64,000 nucleotides of DNA from Actinobacillus succinogenes 130Z (GTDB taxonomy: Bacteria > Pseudomonadota > Gammaproteobacteria > Enterobacterales > Pasteurellaceae). The stretch spans positions 2,108,001 to 2,172,000 of the forward strand of contig NC_009655.1 of NCBI RefSeq assembly GCF_000017245.1, written 5' to 3'. This document shows positions 9,237 to 20,118 of the stretch, piece by piece. How positions within the stretch are numbered: position 1 is the stretch's first letter; the number at the start of each line of letters is the position of its first letter. Below the pieces are notes generated by a model. That model searched no databases and was not told the origin of the DNA. It saw nothing but the letters and a program-made list of their open reading frames with translations. A program made the translations under genes and the position numbers.

Positions 9237-10397
9237 CTAACTCACATCTACCGGCTTCACGATTTCACTCGGGTAGCACCCCAAAACCTTCAGAAAAGAG
9301 CTGTGTCGTTTTAATTCTTCCAATGCCTGTTTGGTATCGGGATGATTAATATTCGCTTCAATTTCCAGATAAAACATTTCCTCCCAAGGTTTACCGTAAA
9401 TCGGACGGGATTCCAATTTTGTCATGTTAATCTGATGTTTTTTGAACACCAATAAAGCATCCACTAATGAACCCGCCTGTTGACCGGTCGTCATCAACAA
9501 CAGCGTTTTCGTGCTGATTTGCGGTGATACGCAAAGCGGTTCGCGCGCAACGACGATAAAACGTGTGATATTATTCGGCTGATTCGCAATATCGGTTTTC
9601 AGTACGCGCAGTCCATACAATTTTCCGCCGTCTTCGTTACCTAACGCCGCGATATTCGGTTTATTCAAACCTGCCACCAGCTGCATAGCATGGGAACTGC
9701 TTTCGCAATACTCGATATGTACCCGGTTTAGACTGCGAATAAATCGGTTGCATTGCTGAATCACCTGCGGATGGCTGTAAAGCGTGTCGATTTGATTCAG
9801 ATCGGTTTGATCCGTCACTAATACGCAGTGTTTAATCGGGTAAGCTAATTCGCCTACCAATGATAAATCCGTATGCTGAAGTAAATCGTATACGTCATTG
9901 ATGGAACCGGAGGTGGTATTTTCCAACGGTAAAACACCAAAATCCGCTTCGCCCGACCGCACTTTTTCGAAAATCTGATCAAAAGAAGCGCAACTGAGTT
10001 CGACCAGTTGTTTATTATAACGATTTGCATAACTGCGTGAGGCTAAATTGGAATAAGAACCGCGCTTGCCCAAAAACGCAATGTGAATCGAACTTTCCCG
10101 TTGTTGATTGAGCTTATTCTGCAAATAAACTTGTTGCGTCACCACTGAGTCTTCGATAATGCGCTGGAAAATTTGCATAATGTATTGTGGCTCCAATTGA
10201 TAATTCTGATTTTCCGCAAAGGTGATCAACTCCTGTAACAAGTGTTGTTCACGTTCTTCATCGCGCAACGGTTTTTGGGTTAATTCTTTACTGCGCGCTA
10301 CCTCAAAAGCCAGACGATGTCGCTCCGACAACAGTTTTAACAAACTGCGATCGATTTGGGTAATTTGTTGGCGGATTTCCGATAAATCAAGAGCCAT
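9237..10397 (-). CDS. pheA: bifunctional chorismate mutase/prephenate dehydratase (P-protein)
   Basis: Converts chorismate to prephenate and then phenylpyruvate, the committed branch to phenylalanine. Its 386 residues match E. coli PheA. Domains in order: an AroQ-type chorismate mutase (about 1-90, with the conserved Arg/Lys/Asp pattern in [19 protein letters not shown] and RDEEREQ), prephenate dehydratase (about 104-285, with [18 protein letters not shown]), and a C-terminal ACT regulatory domain (about 300-375) with GSLV and LESRP, the phenylalanine-binding motifs. No leader-peptide attenuator was recognised; only 42 bases separate it from ushA. Confidence 0.97.
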   Translation of the reverse strand: MALDLSEIRQQITQIDRSLLKLLSERHRLAFEVARSKELTQKPLRDEEREQHLLQELITFAENQNYQLEPQYIMQIFQRIIEDSVVTQQVYLQNKLNQQRESSIHIAFLGKRGSYSNLASRSYANRYNKQLVELSCASFDQIFEKVRSGEADFGVLPLENTTSGSINDVYDLLQHTDLSLVGELAYPIKHCVLVTDQTDLNQIDTLYSHPQVIQQCNRFIRSLNRVHIEYCESSSHAMQLVAGLNKPNIAALGNEDGGKLYGLRVLKTDIANQPNNITRFIVVAREPLCVSPQISTKTLLLMTTGQQAGSLVDALLVFKKHQINMTKLESRPIYGKPWEEMFYLEIEANINHPDTKQALEELKRHSSFLKVLGCYPSEIVKPVDVS

Positions 10398-10439
10398 AGA
10401 TTGTCCTTTAAAATAAATTTAGCCGATTATAGCATAGGA

Positions 10440-12095
10440 TTATCGATAAATAATTTCGCCTTTCGGTTCAAATTTTGTCGCATCAACGGGAGAATTTTTC
10501 TGAAAATACTCTTTCATAACATCGGCATCAATAAAACCGGTATCTACATAAGTCGGATGCGAAGTAATTACCGGATAACCGTCGCCACCCGCCGCGCTGT
10601 AATTCGGCACGGAAAGACGATATGTTTTCGTAAAATCCAAGAGCTCCCCTTTAATTTTGATATCGTGAACCTTTTTACTGGTGAAATCCGTTACCATGCT
10701 AATATCCCCGGAAAATTGCGGATAACCGCCGGAATCCACTTCTTTTAATGCCACAACATTCAGGTAATCCTGTAGTTCCTTACCGCTGAAATCCACATAA
10801 CTCACCGCATTACCGAAAGGTAGCACTTTAAGAATATCACGGTAGCTGACATCGCCGTCGGCAATAGAATCACGCACCACGCCAGAATTCACAATCCCCA
10901 CATCCGCACCGGTTTTTTGGCGTTGAACTTCGGCTGCCAAGCGTCCGAGATTAGTTTGCTTAAACCGCACGACGGCACGATCCCCCTCCAGTTTACCTTT
11001 GGTTTTGCCAACTTTCACATTAAGCAGCTTATCTCCCTTGTCTTGATAAGTTTTTAGCAAAGCTAAAACGGCAGGATCTTGTGGAATTTCTTCCGTGTAA
11101 TAACGATATTCCGTTTTTCCGTCCTCAGTTTTAATTTTTTCTTTCAAATTTACAGGGATCAGCTGATAATTCACTAATTTAGTTTCACCATTTTTAAATT
11201 CAAAATCAGCCCGGCCTAAAAATTTTCCCCATTCACCGGCCTGCATTATCCATGTTCCGTTTTGATAATCCGGCTGACAAGGTTGCCCCGGTTGATAATC
11301 TTTAATCCACACGCCTTTATCATCAATACAAACCGTATCATGACTATGTCCTCCAATAATCATATCAAAAGCGGATTTATCCAATTTTCGAGCCATGGAG
11401 ACATCCCCCGGCGCATTGGAACCGAATTGACCGTCATAATAGTACCCCATATGGGTCAAAGCGATTCTGACATCAGGTTTCTCATTTTTATCCAGTTCCG
11501 CTAATACTTTCTTTGCAGTAGCGGTCGGATCATCAAAACGAACCAGATTCATATACTGCGGATTGCCCAACTTTGCGGTATCTTCCGTCGTCAAACCGAC
11601 TACCGCTACTTTTAACCCTGCTTTATCCAACAAAATATAAGGTTTAACCAAAGGTGTTCCGGTTTTTGCGTTATAAACATTGGCGCCTAAGAAGGGGAAT
11701 TTCGCCCATTTTTCCTGCATGTCGAGCAATTGTAACGGATAATCGAATTCATGATTCCCTAATGTCATCGCTTCGTAGCCGATCGCATTCATCCCCTCTA
11801 AATCCGGACGTGCATCCTGCAAATCCGATTCCGGAATCCCCGTATTCACATCGCCTGCGTTCAGCACAATAACCGCTCCGCCTTTTTCTTCCACCTCTTT
11901 TTTAATGCGATCCACTAATGTTTTTTGAGCTGCCAATCCGAATTCACCCTTATCGTTTTGCCAGAAATGTCCGTGTAAATCGTTGGTGTGTAAAACCGTG
12001 AACTGATAGGTTTTGTCTTGTTCATATGCCATCACGGCAGCCGAACATAATGCACACGAAAGTGCGGTCAAAATAAGTGAATTTTTCATAGCCAT
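10440..12095 (-). CDS. ushA: periplasmic UshA-type 5'-nucleotidase/UDP-sugar hydrolase
   Basis: A periplasmic metallophosphoesterase that hydrolyses nucleotides and UDP-sugars, and in Pasteurellaceae may act on NAD-derived nucleotides. It has 551 residues. A signal peptide ends near ...AVMA-YEQDKTY, which aligns with mature E. coli UshA. Metal-site motifs are present: HTNDLHGH (Asp39, His41), LNAGDVNTG, LGNHEFD, THMG and GGHSHD. The C-terminal substrate domain ends with GGDGYP and PKGEIIYR. M1 (12095) and M3 (12089) are both possible starts. The overall match to UshA favours it over the haemophilus NAD nucleotidase NadN. Confidence 0.92.
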   Translation of the reverse strand: MAMKNSLILTALSCALCSAAVMAYEQDKTYQFTVLHTNDLHGHFWQNDKGEFGLAAQKTLVDRIKKEVEEKGGAVIVLNAGDVNTGIPESDLQDARPDLEGMNAIGYEAMTLGNHEFDYPLQLLDMQEKWAKFPFLGANVYNAKTGTPLVKPYILLDKAGLKVAVVGLTTEDTAKLGNPQYMNLVRFDDPTATAKKVLAELDKNEKPDVRIALTHMGYYYDGQFGSNAPGDVSMARKLDKSAFDMIIGGHSHDTVCIDDKGVWIKDYQPGQPCQPDYQNGTWIMQAGEWGKFLGRADFEFKNGETKLVNYQLIPVNLKEKIKTEDGKTEYRYYTEEIPQDPAVLALLKTYQDKGDKLLNVKVGKTKGKLEGDRAVVRFKQTNLGRLAAEVQRQKTGADVGIVNSGVVRDSIADGDVSYRDILKVLPFGNAVSYVDFSGKELQDYLNVVALKEVDSGGYPQFSGDISMVTDFTSKKVHDIKIKGELLDFTKTYRLSVPNYSAAGGDGYPVITSHPTYVDTGFIDADVMKEYFQKNSPVDATKFEPKGEIIYR

Positions 12096-12115
12096 TTTCC
12101 AATAATGTTTTAGAC

Positions 12116-12148
12116 AAAAAAAGCCATACTCTTCAGTATAGCTTTTTC
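12116..12148 (-). terminator. terminator of lpxC and the dcw cluster
   Basis: On the minus strand AGCTATACT (plus 12135-12143) pairs with AGTATGGCT (plus 12122-12130) using one G-U pair. A run of T follows. On the plus strand the same stem has a C-A mismatch, so it favours stopping minus-strand transcription after lpxC. Confidence 0.75.
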
Positions 12149-12160
12149 CTTTAATTAATC

Positions 12161-13078
12161 TTAAATGAGAACCTGTGCGCCCACAGTATAACCTTGCGGG
12201 ACTTTCTCTTTATCTTCAAATGTCGCGAATTCCCAGGCCTCCTGATCTTCCAACAAAGCACGAAGCAACTTGTTATTTAACCCATGACCGGATTTATAAG
12301 CCTTAAACTCACCAATCATGTTGTAACCGCACATGAATAAATCACCGATAGAGTCTAACATTTTGTGTCGAACCAATTCGTCTTTAAAACGCAAACCCTC
12401 TTCGTTTAATACACGGTAGTTGTCTAACACTATGGCGTTATCCAAACTTCCGCCCAGGGCCAAACCTTGCGACTGAAGATATTCAATATCTTTCATAAAA
12501 GCAAAAGTTCTCGCACGGCTGATTTGTTGCACGAATTTCTGTGCCGAAAAATCAAGCGTATAAGTGCTTAAATTTTTTGTGATTGCCGGATGATTAAAAT
12601 CAATCGTAAAATTCAAACGGAAACCGTTATAAGGTAAAATTTCCGCCCATTTATCGCCGTCCTCAACACGTACTTTTTTCTTCACGCGAATAAATTTTTT
12701 CGGGGCGTCCTGTTCTTCAATACCCGCATCTAAAAGCAAGTAAACGAACGGGCTTGCGCTACCGTCCATAATCGGAATTTCAGGCGCATCCACTTCAATA
12801 ATAATGTTATCGATGCCTAAACCAGCCAACGCCGCGTTCAAATGCTCAACAGTGGAAATACGCACGCCTTCGTCATTTACTAACGCAGTACAAAGCATCG
12901 TATCACGCACAGCTTTAGCATCAGCCGGAAATGAGACCGGCGGATTCAAATCGGTACGGCAATAAACAACACCAGTATTGGCTGCCGCCGGGCGTAAGTT
13001 TAGCGTCACTTTATTGCCGCTATGTAGACCCACACCCGTTACTTTGATGCCTTGTTTTAATGTTCTTTGTTTAATCAT
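12161..13078 (-). CDS. lpxC: UDP-3-O-acyl-N-acetylglucosamine deacetylase
   Basis: The zinc enzyme for the committed step of lipid A synthesis. It has 305 residues, matching E. coli. Zinc ligands are visible as His79 (STVEHL) and the [10 protein letters not shown] motif (His and Asp). The N-terminal signature [15 protein letters not shown] is clear. It is the last gene of the dcw cluster, 43 bases after ftsZ, with a terminator following. The C-terminus lacks the long variable tail seen in some species; in E. coli the tail governs FtsH proteolysis, so turnover control here cannot be judged. Confidence 0.98.
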   Translation of the reverse strand: MIKQRTLKQGIKVTGVGLHSGNKVTLNLRPAAANTGVVYCRTDLNPPVSFPADAKAVRDTMLCTALVNDEGVRISTVEHLNAALAGLGIDNIIIEVDAPEIPIMDGSASPFVYLLLDAGIEEQDAPKKFIRVKKKVRVEDGDKWAEILPYNGFRLNFTIDFNHPAITKNLSTYTLDFSAQKFVQQISRARTFAFMKDIEYLQSQGLALGGSLDNAIVLDNYRVLNEEGLRFKDELVRHKMLDSIGDLFMCGYNMIGEFKAYKSGHGLNNKLLRALLEDQEAWEFATFEDKEKVPQGYTVGAQVLI

Positions 13079-13121
13079 AGATTTTCTCTTACATAACCTT
13101 CGAGATTATGAATTAACATAA

Positions 13122-14333
13122 TTATTGGTTATTCCCGCGTAAAAACGCAGGTTTAAATAAATCGTTGTTATTTCCTAATTGCGTAGGACGAGCCGGTGTC
13201 TGTTCAGACTGAGTCTGAGCAACATTTTCGGTATTAGGTTGGACAGCTGCAGTCGAACCTTGTACAGTACGGGCAACCGGCGCTAATTGCGCAGTCGGTT
13301 CTTCATTCGCACCGATACCTGTCGCCACGATAGTCACGCGAATTTCATCCGTCATTTCCGGGTTCAAACTGGTACCGACAATCACTGTCGCTTCATCCGA
13401 AGCGAAAGATTTAATGGTGTCGCCGATTGTTTCGTATTCGTCTAAGGTTAAATCTAAACCGGACAAAATATTGACAATAACACCGCGAGCTCCGGTTAAA
13501 TCCACATCTTCCAATAACGGGCTTGCCACCGCTTCATTAGCCGCTTTTTCTGCACGCCCGCTGTCTTTTTCACCTTGAGCAATCCCCGTACCCATCATGG
13601 CACGTCCCATTTCAGACATTACCGCACGTACATCCGCGAAATCCACGTTTACCATACCCGGCGTCGTAATCATATCGGAAATACCGGTTACCGCATTACG
13701 CAATACATTGTTAACCGCTGCAAAAGCATCCAATAGCGATGCGCCTTTCGGTAAAACTTTTTTCAGTTTCTCATTCGGAATTACGATCAACGAATCAACA
13801 TATTGAGAAAGTGCTTTAATACCCTGTTCTGCAAATGACATCCGTTTTTTCCCTTCGAAAGAGAACGGTTTTGTCACAACTGCTACGGTGAGAATACCCA
13901 ATTCTTTTGCAATCTGTGCAACGATCGGTGCAGCCCCTGTACCGGTACCGCCGCCCATACCTGTTGCGATGAATACCATATCTGCGCCTTCTAACATTGC
14001 ACGGATTGCATCTTTATCCTCTTCCGCCGCTTTTTGTCCGATATTCGGATTTGCACCGGCTCCAAGACCTCGGGTTGTTTCCGCCCCGATTTGAACTGTT
14101 TGTTGAACCTTACTTTTGCGTAATGCTTGAGCATCAGTATTGATGGCGTAGAAAATGATCTCACCATGTTCATCATTGGTGTAGATGCTTTCGCCCACAA
14201 ATTCACCGCCCAGTTGAACCATTTGCTCAACCATATGGTTTACAGCATTACCGCCGCCGCCGCCGACACCAACTACTTTGATCAGCGTACGACCAACTTC
14301 ATCATCAAAATCATATTGTACAGGTTCAAACAT
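13122..14333 (-). CDS. ftsZ: cell-division GTPase FtsZ
   Basis: The tubulin homologue that forms the Z ring. It has 403 residues. The GTP-binding signature GGGTGTG is at 127-133, the synergy loop NVDFADVRAVMSEMGRAM follows, and the C-terminal anchor peptide is FKPAFLR, which contacts FtsA/ZipA. Relative to E. coli FtsZ there is an insertion of about 18 residues at about 40-60 (GGEFVGESIYTNDEHGEII), between the first nucleotide-binding helix and the NTDAQAL strand. I recall a similar insertion in Haemophilus FtsZ, so this is probably a family trait. It follows ftsA by 82 bases, enough for a local promoter. Confidence 0.98.
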   Translation of the reverse strand: MFEPVQYDFDDEVGRTLIKVVGVGGGGGNAVNHMVEQMVQLGGEFVGESIYTNDEHGEIIFYAINTDAQALRKSKVQQTVQIGAETTRGLGAGANPNIGQKAAEEDKDAIRAMLEGADMVFIATGMGGGTGTGAAPIVAQIAKELGILTVAVVTKPFSFEGKKRMSFAEQGIKALSQYVDSLIVIPNEKLKKVLPKGASLLDAFAAVNNVLRNAVTGISDMITTPGMVNVDFADVRAVMSEMGRAMMGTGIAQGEKDSGRAEKAANEAVASPLLEDVDLTGARGVIVNILSGLDLTLDEYETIGDTIKSFASDEATVIVGTSLNPEMTDEIRVTIVATGIGANEEPTAQLAPVARTVQGSTAAVQPNTENVAQTQSEQTPARPTQLGNNNDLFKPAFLRGNNQ

Positions 14334-14415
14334 TTATACTCTCCGTCAATGCTAACAGGGCTAGCACATAAATTATTCTGAAATTCTGCCTATTGTAGAT
14401 GAAAATCACAAAATA

Positions 14416-15708
14416 TCAAAATTCTGACCGCACTTTATTGCCAATTTTTTTAATTTTACTCCAAATTGAGCCTAAAATACTATCTTCATCATTCACACTG
14501 CCAAAGATCGGTTTGGTTTCTTCATCATTATGATGGGTATACTGTAATAATCCTAGCACCGTGGCATATTGCGGTTTGTTTACATAATCCGTCAATCCCG
14601 TAATATTCAACGGACTACCGACTCTCACATGCAATCCGAAAATATCCGTTGCGCATTTTGCGACATCTTCCATCTGCGCACCTCCGCCGGTTAACACGAC
14701 ACCGGCAATCAAATCGTGTTTAATACCTTTTACGGTCAAGTCGTTACGTAAGTTGATCAACTCGTTTTGTACGACTTTTAATAAATCACCATAACATTTA
14801 GAGGTCACGTCGACTATTTGCGCTTTTGTAAATGTGCGGGACGAGGTTCCGCCCAGTCCTGCTACTTCGACCTTCGTCTTAGCAAAATGTTCAACTAATT
14901 CTTGCGACGGGTTAAGCGCACTTCCGTAATTAATTTTAATACTTTCCGCCTCATTACGTGAAGTGGTTAAACTTTGTGCGACAAAATCCGTAATATCGTT
15001 ACCGCCGTAAGGCACTACTTTGCTGTAGCGCAATGCACCGTTAGTATAAACCATAATATCCATGGAACCGCCGCCGAAGTCAATCATGCAAACGCCAAGA
15101 TCTTTTTCGTCTTCGGTTAAGACGGAATAAGTCGAAGCCAAACCGGAAAATACCACATCATCGACTTTTAACCCGCAACTCTCCACTGCCTTTTGTAAAT
15201 TGGTCAACCATGCCTGCTGACAGCCGATCAAATGAGCCTGCGCTTTCAGACGTACACCTTGTAAACCGAGCGGACTTTTAATGTTATGTTGCTTATCTAC
15301 GGCAAACTCTTGCGGAATAACATGCAATAACGATAACCCGTCCGGTAATTTTACCGAACTGGCCGTATGCATAGCGGAATCAATTTCGTCTTGCGTCACT
15401 TCTCCATTGGCAATAGGTACGAAACCACTTTCGTTGAAGCTTTGAATATGTTCTCCGGTGATAGCCAATGTCACGGATACGATCTGGCAATCCGCTACCG
15501 ATTCCGCATTTTCGATAGCCCGCTGAATAGAACTTACGACAGCAGATAAATCCGTAATACTGCCTTTATCGATCCCTTTTGACGGGCTGCTTCCCACGCC
15601 CAGCACATTCACCACCCCGTCAGGCAGCACTTCGCCTACGACCGCAACTACTTTGGTCGTACCGACTTCTAACCCCACAATAGTTTTTGATTCCACAATT
15701 TTTGCCAT
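14416..15708 (-). CDS. ftsA: cell-division protein FtsA
   Basis: An actin-like ATPase that tethers FtsZ to the membrane and recruits later division proteins. It has 430 residues with the actin-fold phosphate motifs [15 protein letters not shown] (residues 11-25), [12 protein letters not shown] and [14 protein letters not shown]. The C-terminal amphipathic tail ([17 protein letters not shown]) is the membrane-targeting helix. It lies 10 bases after ftsQ. A USS core lies at the 3' end. Confidence 0.98.
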   Translation of the reverse strand: MAKIVESKTIVGLEVGTTKVVAVVGEVLPDGVVNVLGVGSSPSKGIDKGSITDLSAVVSSIQRAIENAESVADCQIVSVTLAITGEHIQSFNESGFVPIANGEVTQDEIDSAMHTASSVKLPDGLSLLHVIPQEFAVDKQHNIKSPLGLQGVRLKAQAHLIGCQQAWLTNLQKAVESCGLKVDDVVFSGLASTYSVLTEDEKDLGVCMIDFGGGSMDIMVYTNGALRYSKVVPYGGNDITDFVAQSLTTSRNEAESIKINYGSALNPSQELVEHFAKTKVEVAGLGGTSSRTFTKAQIVDVTSKCYGDLLKVVQNELINLRNDLTVKGIKHDLIAGVVLTGGGAQMEDVAKCATDIFGLHVRVGSPLNITGLTDYVNKPQYATVLGLLQYTHHNDEETKPIFGSVNDEDSILGSIWSKIKKIGNKVRSEF

Positions 15709-15718
15709 GTTATTTCGC

Positions 15719-16489
15719 CTAATTTATATCTATAAAATTCACTGCCGCCCCGACTTTATAACGTAAATCCACGTAATTAATACGTTTATTTTCGGGTATT
15801 TCAATCTGTGGATAAATCGTGACAAAGCGATCGATTTTCGATTTCCATTCGCCGCGCCCTAATTTTAAGGTAATATCGTTATCCAAGGTGATATCCCAAG
15901 AACCGCGTTCATCAATAGCCACGGATTTTAACTTTAAATTTTTCGTTTTCAGTTCGTTGAAAATTTTATTCCAAGCTTCCCAGACCACCGTACTTTGGTA
16001 ATCCGGTCCGAATAAACGCGGCATATCTTTTCGCTTTAATTTTTCCGGCGGCAATCTAAAAACCGTACCGTCACCGGAAAGAAACTGATCTTCATTCCAA
16101 TAGGCAATCGGTGTATATTCAGACACAACGATACTCAGTCTGTCCGGCCAGATTTTACGTACTACCGCACCTTTCACCCAGGGCATTGACTCTATTTGTT
16201 CCCTCACTTTGTCCACATCTTGTCCGAAAAAACCTTTCAAATCGCCCATTTTGATGATGAGATCTCGCACATCCGTATTCGAAGTGAACTGCGGGGTCCC
16301 CAATAAAGCAAAAGAACTGATCGGTTTATCGTCTAATTTTTCCAACCAATTCTGCCAATTTGAATATGCATAATACAATATGCCAACGCATAATAACACA
16401 AGCAAGGGCTTCACTTGAATCAGGCTACGTGTCCTAAAGTCATGCGCTCTTACTTTTTTTACTGTGTTTTTGCGTTTGATCACTGCCAT
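15719..16489 (-). CDS. ftsQ: cell-division protein FtsQ
   Basis: A bitopic inner-membrane divisome scaffold that binds FtsB/FtsL. It has 256 residues: a basic cytoplasmic N-terminus, one membrane helix (about 29-45), a POTRA domain (about 55-130, [17 protein letters not shown]...[19 protein letters not shown]) and a beta domain ending in [10 protein letters not shown]. The start codon overlaps the ddl stop by one base (TAATG). Confidence 0.96.
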   Translation of the reverse strand: MAVIKRKNTVKKVRAHDFRTRSLIQVKPLLVLLCVGILYYAYSNWQNWLEKLDDKPISSFALLGTPQFTSNTDVRDLIIKMGDLKGFFGQDVDKVREQIESMPWVKGAVVRKIWPDRLSIVVSEYTPIAYWNEDQFLSGDGTVFRLPPEKLKRKDMPRLFGPDYQSTVVWEAWNKIFNELKTKNLKLKSVAIDERGSWDITLDNDITLKLGRGEWKSKIDRFVTIYPQIEIPENKRINYVDLRYKVGAAVNFIDIN

Positions 16490-17412
16490 TAAACGCTAAG
16501 CTCCAAAATTTTCTCGACCAGTTTTTCAAAGGAATATCCTACCGTTGCCGCCGATTTCGGGAATAGACTGTGGCTTGTCATACCCGGCGTAGTATTCACT
16601 TCAATTAAGCGGAAATTCCCTTCCGAGTCCGTCATGACGTCAATACGGCTCCAACCGCGACAACCCACCGCTTCATAAGCGCGTTTAACTAAGTTTTTCA
16701 ATTCATCCCAACGTTCGTCGCTCATGGGCATCGGGCAAATATATCGGGTATTATCGGAAATATATTTTGCATTATAATCGTAAAACTCGCCTTCCGGCAC
16801 AATTTGTACAGCGGGCAATACCTCATCACCTAATACGGGTACGGTTAATTCATCGCCGGATAACCATTCTTCAATCAAGACGATATCATCAAATTTTAAG
16901 GCTAAATCCACCGCACTTTTCAATTTATCCGCCGAATCCACCTTGGTTAAACCGACACTTGAACCTTCTCGGGACGGTTTCACCATCAACGGCAATCCTA
17001 AACGCGCTACAATTGCTTGCGGTTCTAAGGAAAGTGCGGTGTTTTTGGTCACTATTTCCATATCGGCAATCGGTAAACCGAAGCCTTTCCACAACATTTT
17101 AGTACGCATTTTATCCATTGTCAGCGCGGAAGTCATCACGCCGCAACCGGTATACGGCAAACCGATCTGTTCCAGAACGCCCTGAATCACACCGTCTTCG
17201 CCTCCGCGTCCGTGTAAAATATTAAATACGCGCTCAAACCCCTGTTGTTTCAAATCTGCGACAGGCATATCTTTCGGATCGACCGGATGTGCGTCGTAAC
17301 CTTGCGAACGCAATGCGTCCAATACCGCAGCGCCCGAATTTAGAGAGACTTCACGTTCGGATGCAGTTCCGCCTAATAATACGGCTATTTTTTGTTGTTT
17401 TAATGATTTCAT
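16489..17412 (-). CDS. ddl: D-alanine--D-alanine ligase
   Basis: An ATP-grasp ligase that makes the D-Ala-D-Ala dipeptide for peptidoglycan. With the ATG at 17412 it has 307 residues and aligns with DdlB from its first residues ([20 protein letters not shown]). The frame extends upstream only through a TTG at 17451, which I reject. Visible motifs: [25 protein letters not shown] and [24 protein letters not shown] (metal and phosphate ligands). It sits between murC and ftsQ in standard dcw order. Confidence 0.97.
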   Translation of the reverse strand: MKSLKQQKIAVLLGGTASEREVSLNSGAAVLDALRSQGYDAHPVDPKDMPVADLKQQGFERVFNILHGRGGEDGVIQGVLEQIGLPYTGCGVMTSALTMDKMRTKMLWKGFGLPIADMEIVTKNTALSLEPQAIVARLGLPLMVKPSREGSSVGLTKVDSADKLKSAVDLALKFDDIVLIEEWLSGDELTVPVLGDEVLPAVQIVPEGEFYDYNAKYISDNTRYICPMPMSDERWDELKNLVKRAYEAVGCRGWSRIDVMTDSEGNFRLIEVNTTPGMTSHSLFPKSAATVGYSFEKLVEKILELSV

Positions 17413-17498
17413 TTTTCTGTCCAACTCTGCATAACCTATTAGCTTATGCAATATCGTTTAGTTATATCAAAGCACGGTTTAAACCTGTACTAACGGCA

Positions 17499-18929
17499 TT
17501 ACGCCTTCGTCCAGTGTTCTACCAAATTACGGGATAAACGGCTGACATTTCCTGCACCTTGCGCCAAAATTAAATCGCCGTCCTGAATAATTTGATCAAC
17601 CACTTCCGGTAATTGCCCGTGATCCGCTACAAAAATCGGATCCACTTTACCTAAATTGCGGATAGAACGCGCTAATGATCGGCTATCCGCACCGGCAATC
17701 GGTTGCTCGCCCGCCGGATATACATCAAGCAAAATAAGTACATCGACTTGCGAAAGTACGCGGACAAAATCATCAAAAAGATCGCGGGTCCGACTGTAAC
17801 GATGCGGTTGGAAAACCATCACCACACGTCGGTTTTCCCAGCCTGAACGTGCCGCCTGAATAGTTACGCCGACTTCTGTCGGATGATGTCCGTAATCATC
17901 CACCAACATCACTTTACCGTTCGGACGGATAAATTCACCGAGTTGATCGAAACGACGCCCTGCGCCTTGGAAATCGGCGAGTGCGGCTAAAATCGCATCG
18001 TTTCCGATGCCTTCTTCTTTCGCTACGACTAATGCTGCCGTAGCGTTCAACGCATTATGTTTACCCGGTACGTTTAACAGAATATGAATACGTTCGCCTG
18101 CCGGCGTAATTACATCATAATGTCCCTGAAAACCCGTTTGTTCGTAATTTTCAATCCGATAGTCCGCTTTTTCGCTGAATCCGTAGGTAATTACCTGGCG
18201 CCCCACCTGCGGTACCAATTCCATCAATACCGCATCATCCGCACACATCACGGCTAAACCATAGAACGGCAAATTATGTAAAAAGTTCACATAAGTACGC
18301 TTCATTTCATCGAAATCACCGTGATAAGTATCCATATGATCCGGTTCGATATTTGTCACCACGGATACCATCGGCTGTAAATGCAGAAATGAAGCATCAC
18401 TTTCGTCTGCCTCGGCAATCAAATAACGGCTTGCACCGAGATAGGCGTTCGTTCCCGCCGATTTTACCAGCCCGCCGTTTACAAAGGTCGGATCTAATCC
18501 CGCTTGGGTATAAATCATCGAAATCATGGCTGTCGTAGTGGTTTTACCGTGAGTACCGGCTATGGCGATACCATGACGGAAACGCATCAGTTCCGCCAAC
18601 ATTTGGGCGCGCTGGATAACCGGAATACGTTTTTCATGAGCGGCAACTACTTCGACGTTATCCGGTTTGATAGCACTCGACACCACCACTACACTGGCAT
18701 TTTCAACATTTGTCGCGGCATGGCCGATAAAAATTTTGCCTCCCAATGAAGACAAACGACCGGTTACGGCATTTTCCGCAATATCGGAACCGGTAATATC
18801 ATAACCTTCGTTTAAAAGCACTTCGGCAATACCGCCCATCCCTGCGCCGCCAATCCCCACAAAATGGATTTGATGTACGCGGCGCATACTTGGAACCATT
18901 TGTCTGATTTTATCCTGTCTTTTTTTCAT
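17499..18929 (-). CDS. murC: UDP-N-acetylmuramate--L-alanine ligase
   Basis: The first amino-acid ligase of the peptidoglycan stem peptide, cytoplasmic. It has 476 residues: a Rossmann-like UDP-binding domain ([17 protein letters not shown]), a central ATP-binding domain with GTHGKTTTT and [10 protein letters not shown], and a C-terminal domain with [10 protein letters not shown] and FQPHRYSRT. It follows murG after 106 bases in which I see no structure. Confidence 0.98.
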   Translation of the reverse strand: MKKRQDKIRQMVPSMRRVHQIHFVGIGGAGMGGIAEVLLNEGYDITGSDIAENAVTGRLSSLGGKIFIGHAATNVENASVVVVSSAIKPDNVEVVAAHEKRIPVIQRAQMLAELMRFRHGIAIAGTHGKTTTTAMISMIYTQAGLDPTFVNGGLVKSAGTNAYLGASRYLIAEADESDASFLHLQPMVSVVTNIEPDHMDTYHGDFDEMKRTYVNFLHNLPFYGLAVMCADDAVLMELVPQVGRQVITYGFSEKADYRIENYEQTGFQGHYDVITPAGERIHILLNVPGKHNALNATAALVVAKEEGIGNDAILAALADFQGAGRRFDQLGEFIRPNGKVMLVDDYGHHPTEVGVTIQAARSGWENRRVVMVFQPHRYSRTRDLFDDFVRVLSQVDVLILLDVYPAGEQPIAGADSRSLARSIRNLGKVDPIFVADHGQLPEVVDQIIQDGDLILAQGAGNVSRLSRNLVEHWTKA

Positions 18930-19035
18930 TATTCTTATCTCATTGTATTAGGGCTTGTAAAACCTGTTAATCGGACTTGTTATTCAAGGCGGCCCGGCCC
19001 GTTCATTTTAAGCCACAAGGCAACCGTTCCGGATC

Positions 19036-20100
19036 CTAATTAGCATTTTCAATAATCACATCAGCCACACGCTTTGCAGCTAACGGTGTAGCCATAGATT
19101 TTGCTTTCACCGCCATATTGTATAAAATTTTGCGATCCAAATTACTTACCAAGTTTACCAAAACTTCGGGACTCAGATCCGTCTGTTCGATGATTTTTGC
19201 GGCACCTACATCAGCTAAATATTTTGCATTCAAGAGTTGTTGACGATCTTTATGTTGAAAGGGAACAAAAACAGCAGGCGTACCGACAGCGGCCAATTCG
19301 CACACTGTTAAAGCACCCGAGCGACAAATCACTAAATCCGCCCAAGCGTAAGCCGCCGCCATATCGTCAATAAATTCCGTAATTTTGACCGCACTTTGTG
19401 TATCTACACCTAATTTTTGATAAAGCGCGGTCACTTTTTCCACATTTCCTGCGCCCACCTGATGACGCGCATCCAATTTTTCCGCTAAGCGCGCAACCAT
19501 CGGCGGTACGTTTTGATTTAACACCTGTGCCCCCTGACTACCGCCCACAACCAGTACACGCAATTTTCCGCTACGTTCGGCATAACGCTGTTCCGGTAAA
19601 GGCTGGGCATATAAAGATTGACGTACAGGATTCCCCACCACTTCCGCCCGCGGAAATGCGGAAGGAAATGCCTGTAATGTACGTTCGGCAATTTTGGACA
19701 GCCATACATTGGTTAATCCCGCTACGGCATTTTGTTCATGTAAAATAACGGGGACGCCACATAATTTCGCGGCGATGCCGCCCGGACCGGAAACATAACC
19801 GCCCATCCCAAGCACCGCATTCGGCCGATATTGTTTAATAATTTTACGCGCCTGCATTACAGCCCGAAATATGGCAAAAGGCGCTTTAAATAAGGCAAAC
19901 AAGCCTTTACCGCGCAAACCTGAAATCTGGATAAAATTAATTTTAATTCCGTGTTTCGGCACCAGTTGAGCTTCCATTCTGTCCGCCGTGCCAAGCCATT
20001 GAATTTCCCAACCTTGTTGTTGTAATTGTTGTGCGACGGCAATGGCCGGAAATACATGTCCGCCGGTACCGCCGGCCATTATCAATAATTTTTTATTCAT
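19036..20100 (-). CDS. murG: undecaprenyl-PP-MurNAc-pentapeptide N-acetylglucosaminyltransferase
   Basis: A peripheral membrane GT-B glycosyltransferase that converts lipid I to lipid II. It has 354 residues. G-loops are visible: [12 protein letters not shown] near the N-terminus, [10 protein letters not shown] and [12 protein letters not shown]. The UDP-GlcNAc-binding motif [23 protein letters not shown] is also present. It follows ftsW after 18 bases. Confidence 0.98.
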   Translation of the reverse strand: MNKKLLIMAGGTGGHVFPAIAVAQQLQQQGWEIQWLGTADRMEAQLVPKHGIKINFIQISGLRGKGLFALFKAPFAIFRAVMQARKIIKQYRPNAVLGMGGYVSGPGGIAAKLCGVPVILHEQNAVAGLTNVWLSKIAERTLQAFPSAFPRAEVVGNPVRQSLYAQPLPEQRYAERSGKLRVLVVGGSQGAQVLNQNVPPMVARLAEKLDARHQVGAGNVEKVTALYQKLGVDTQSAVKITEFIDDMAAAYAWADLVICRSGALTVCELAAVGTPAVFVPFQHKDRQQLLNAKYLADVGAAKIIEQTDLSPEVLVNLVSNLDRKILYNMAVKAKSMATPLAAKRVADVIIENAN

Positions 20101-20118
20101 AGTTATCTCTTTTTTCGT

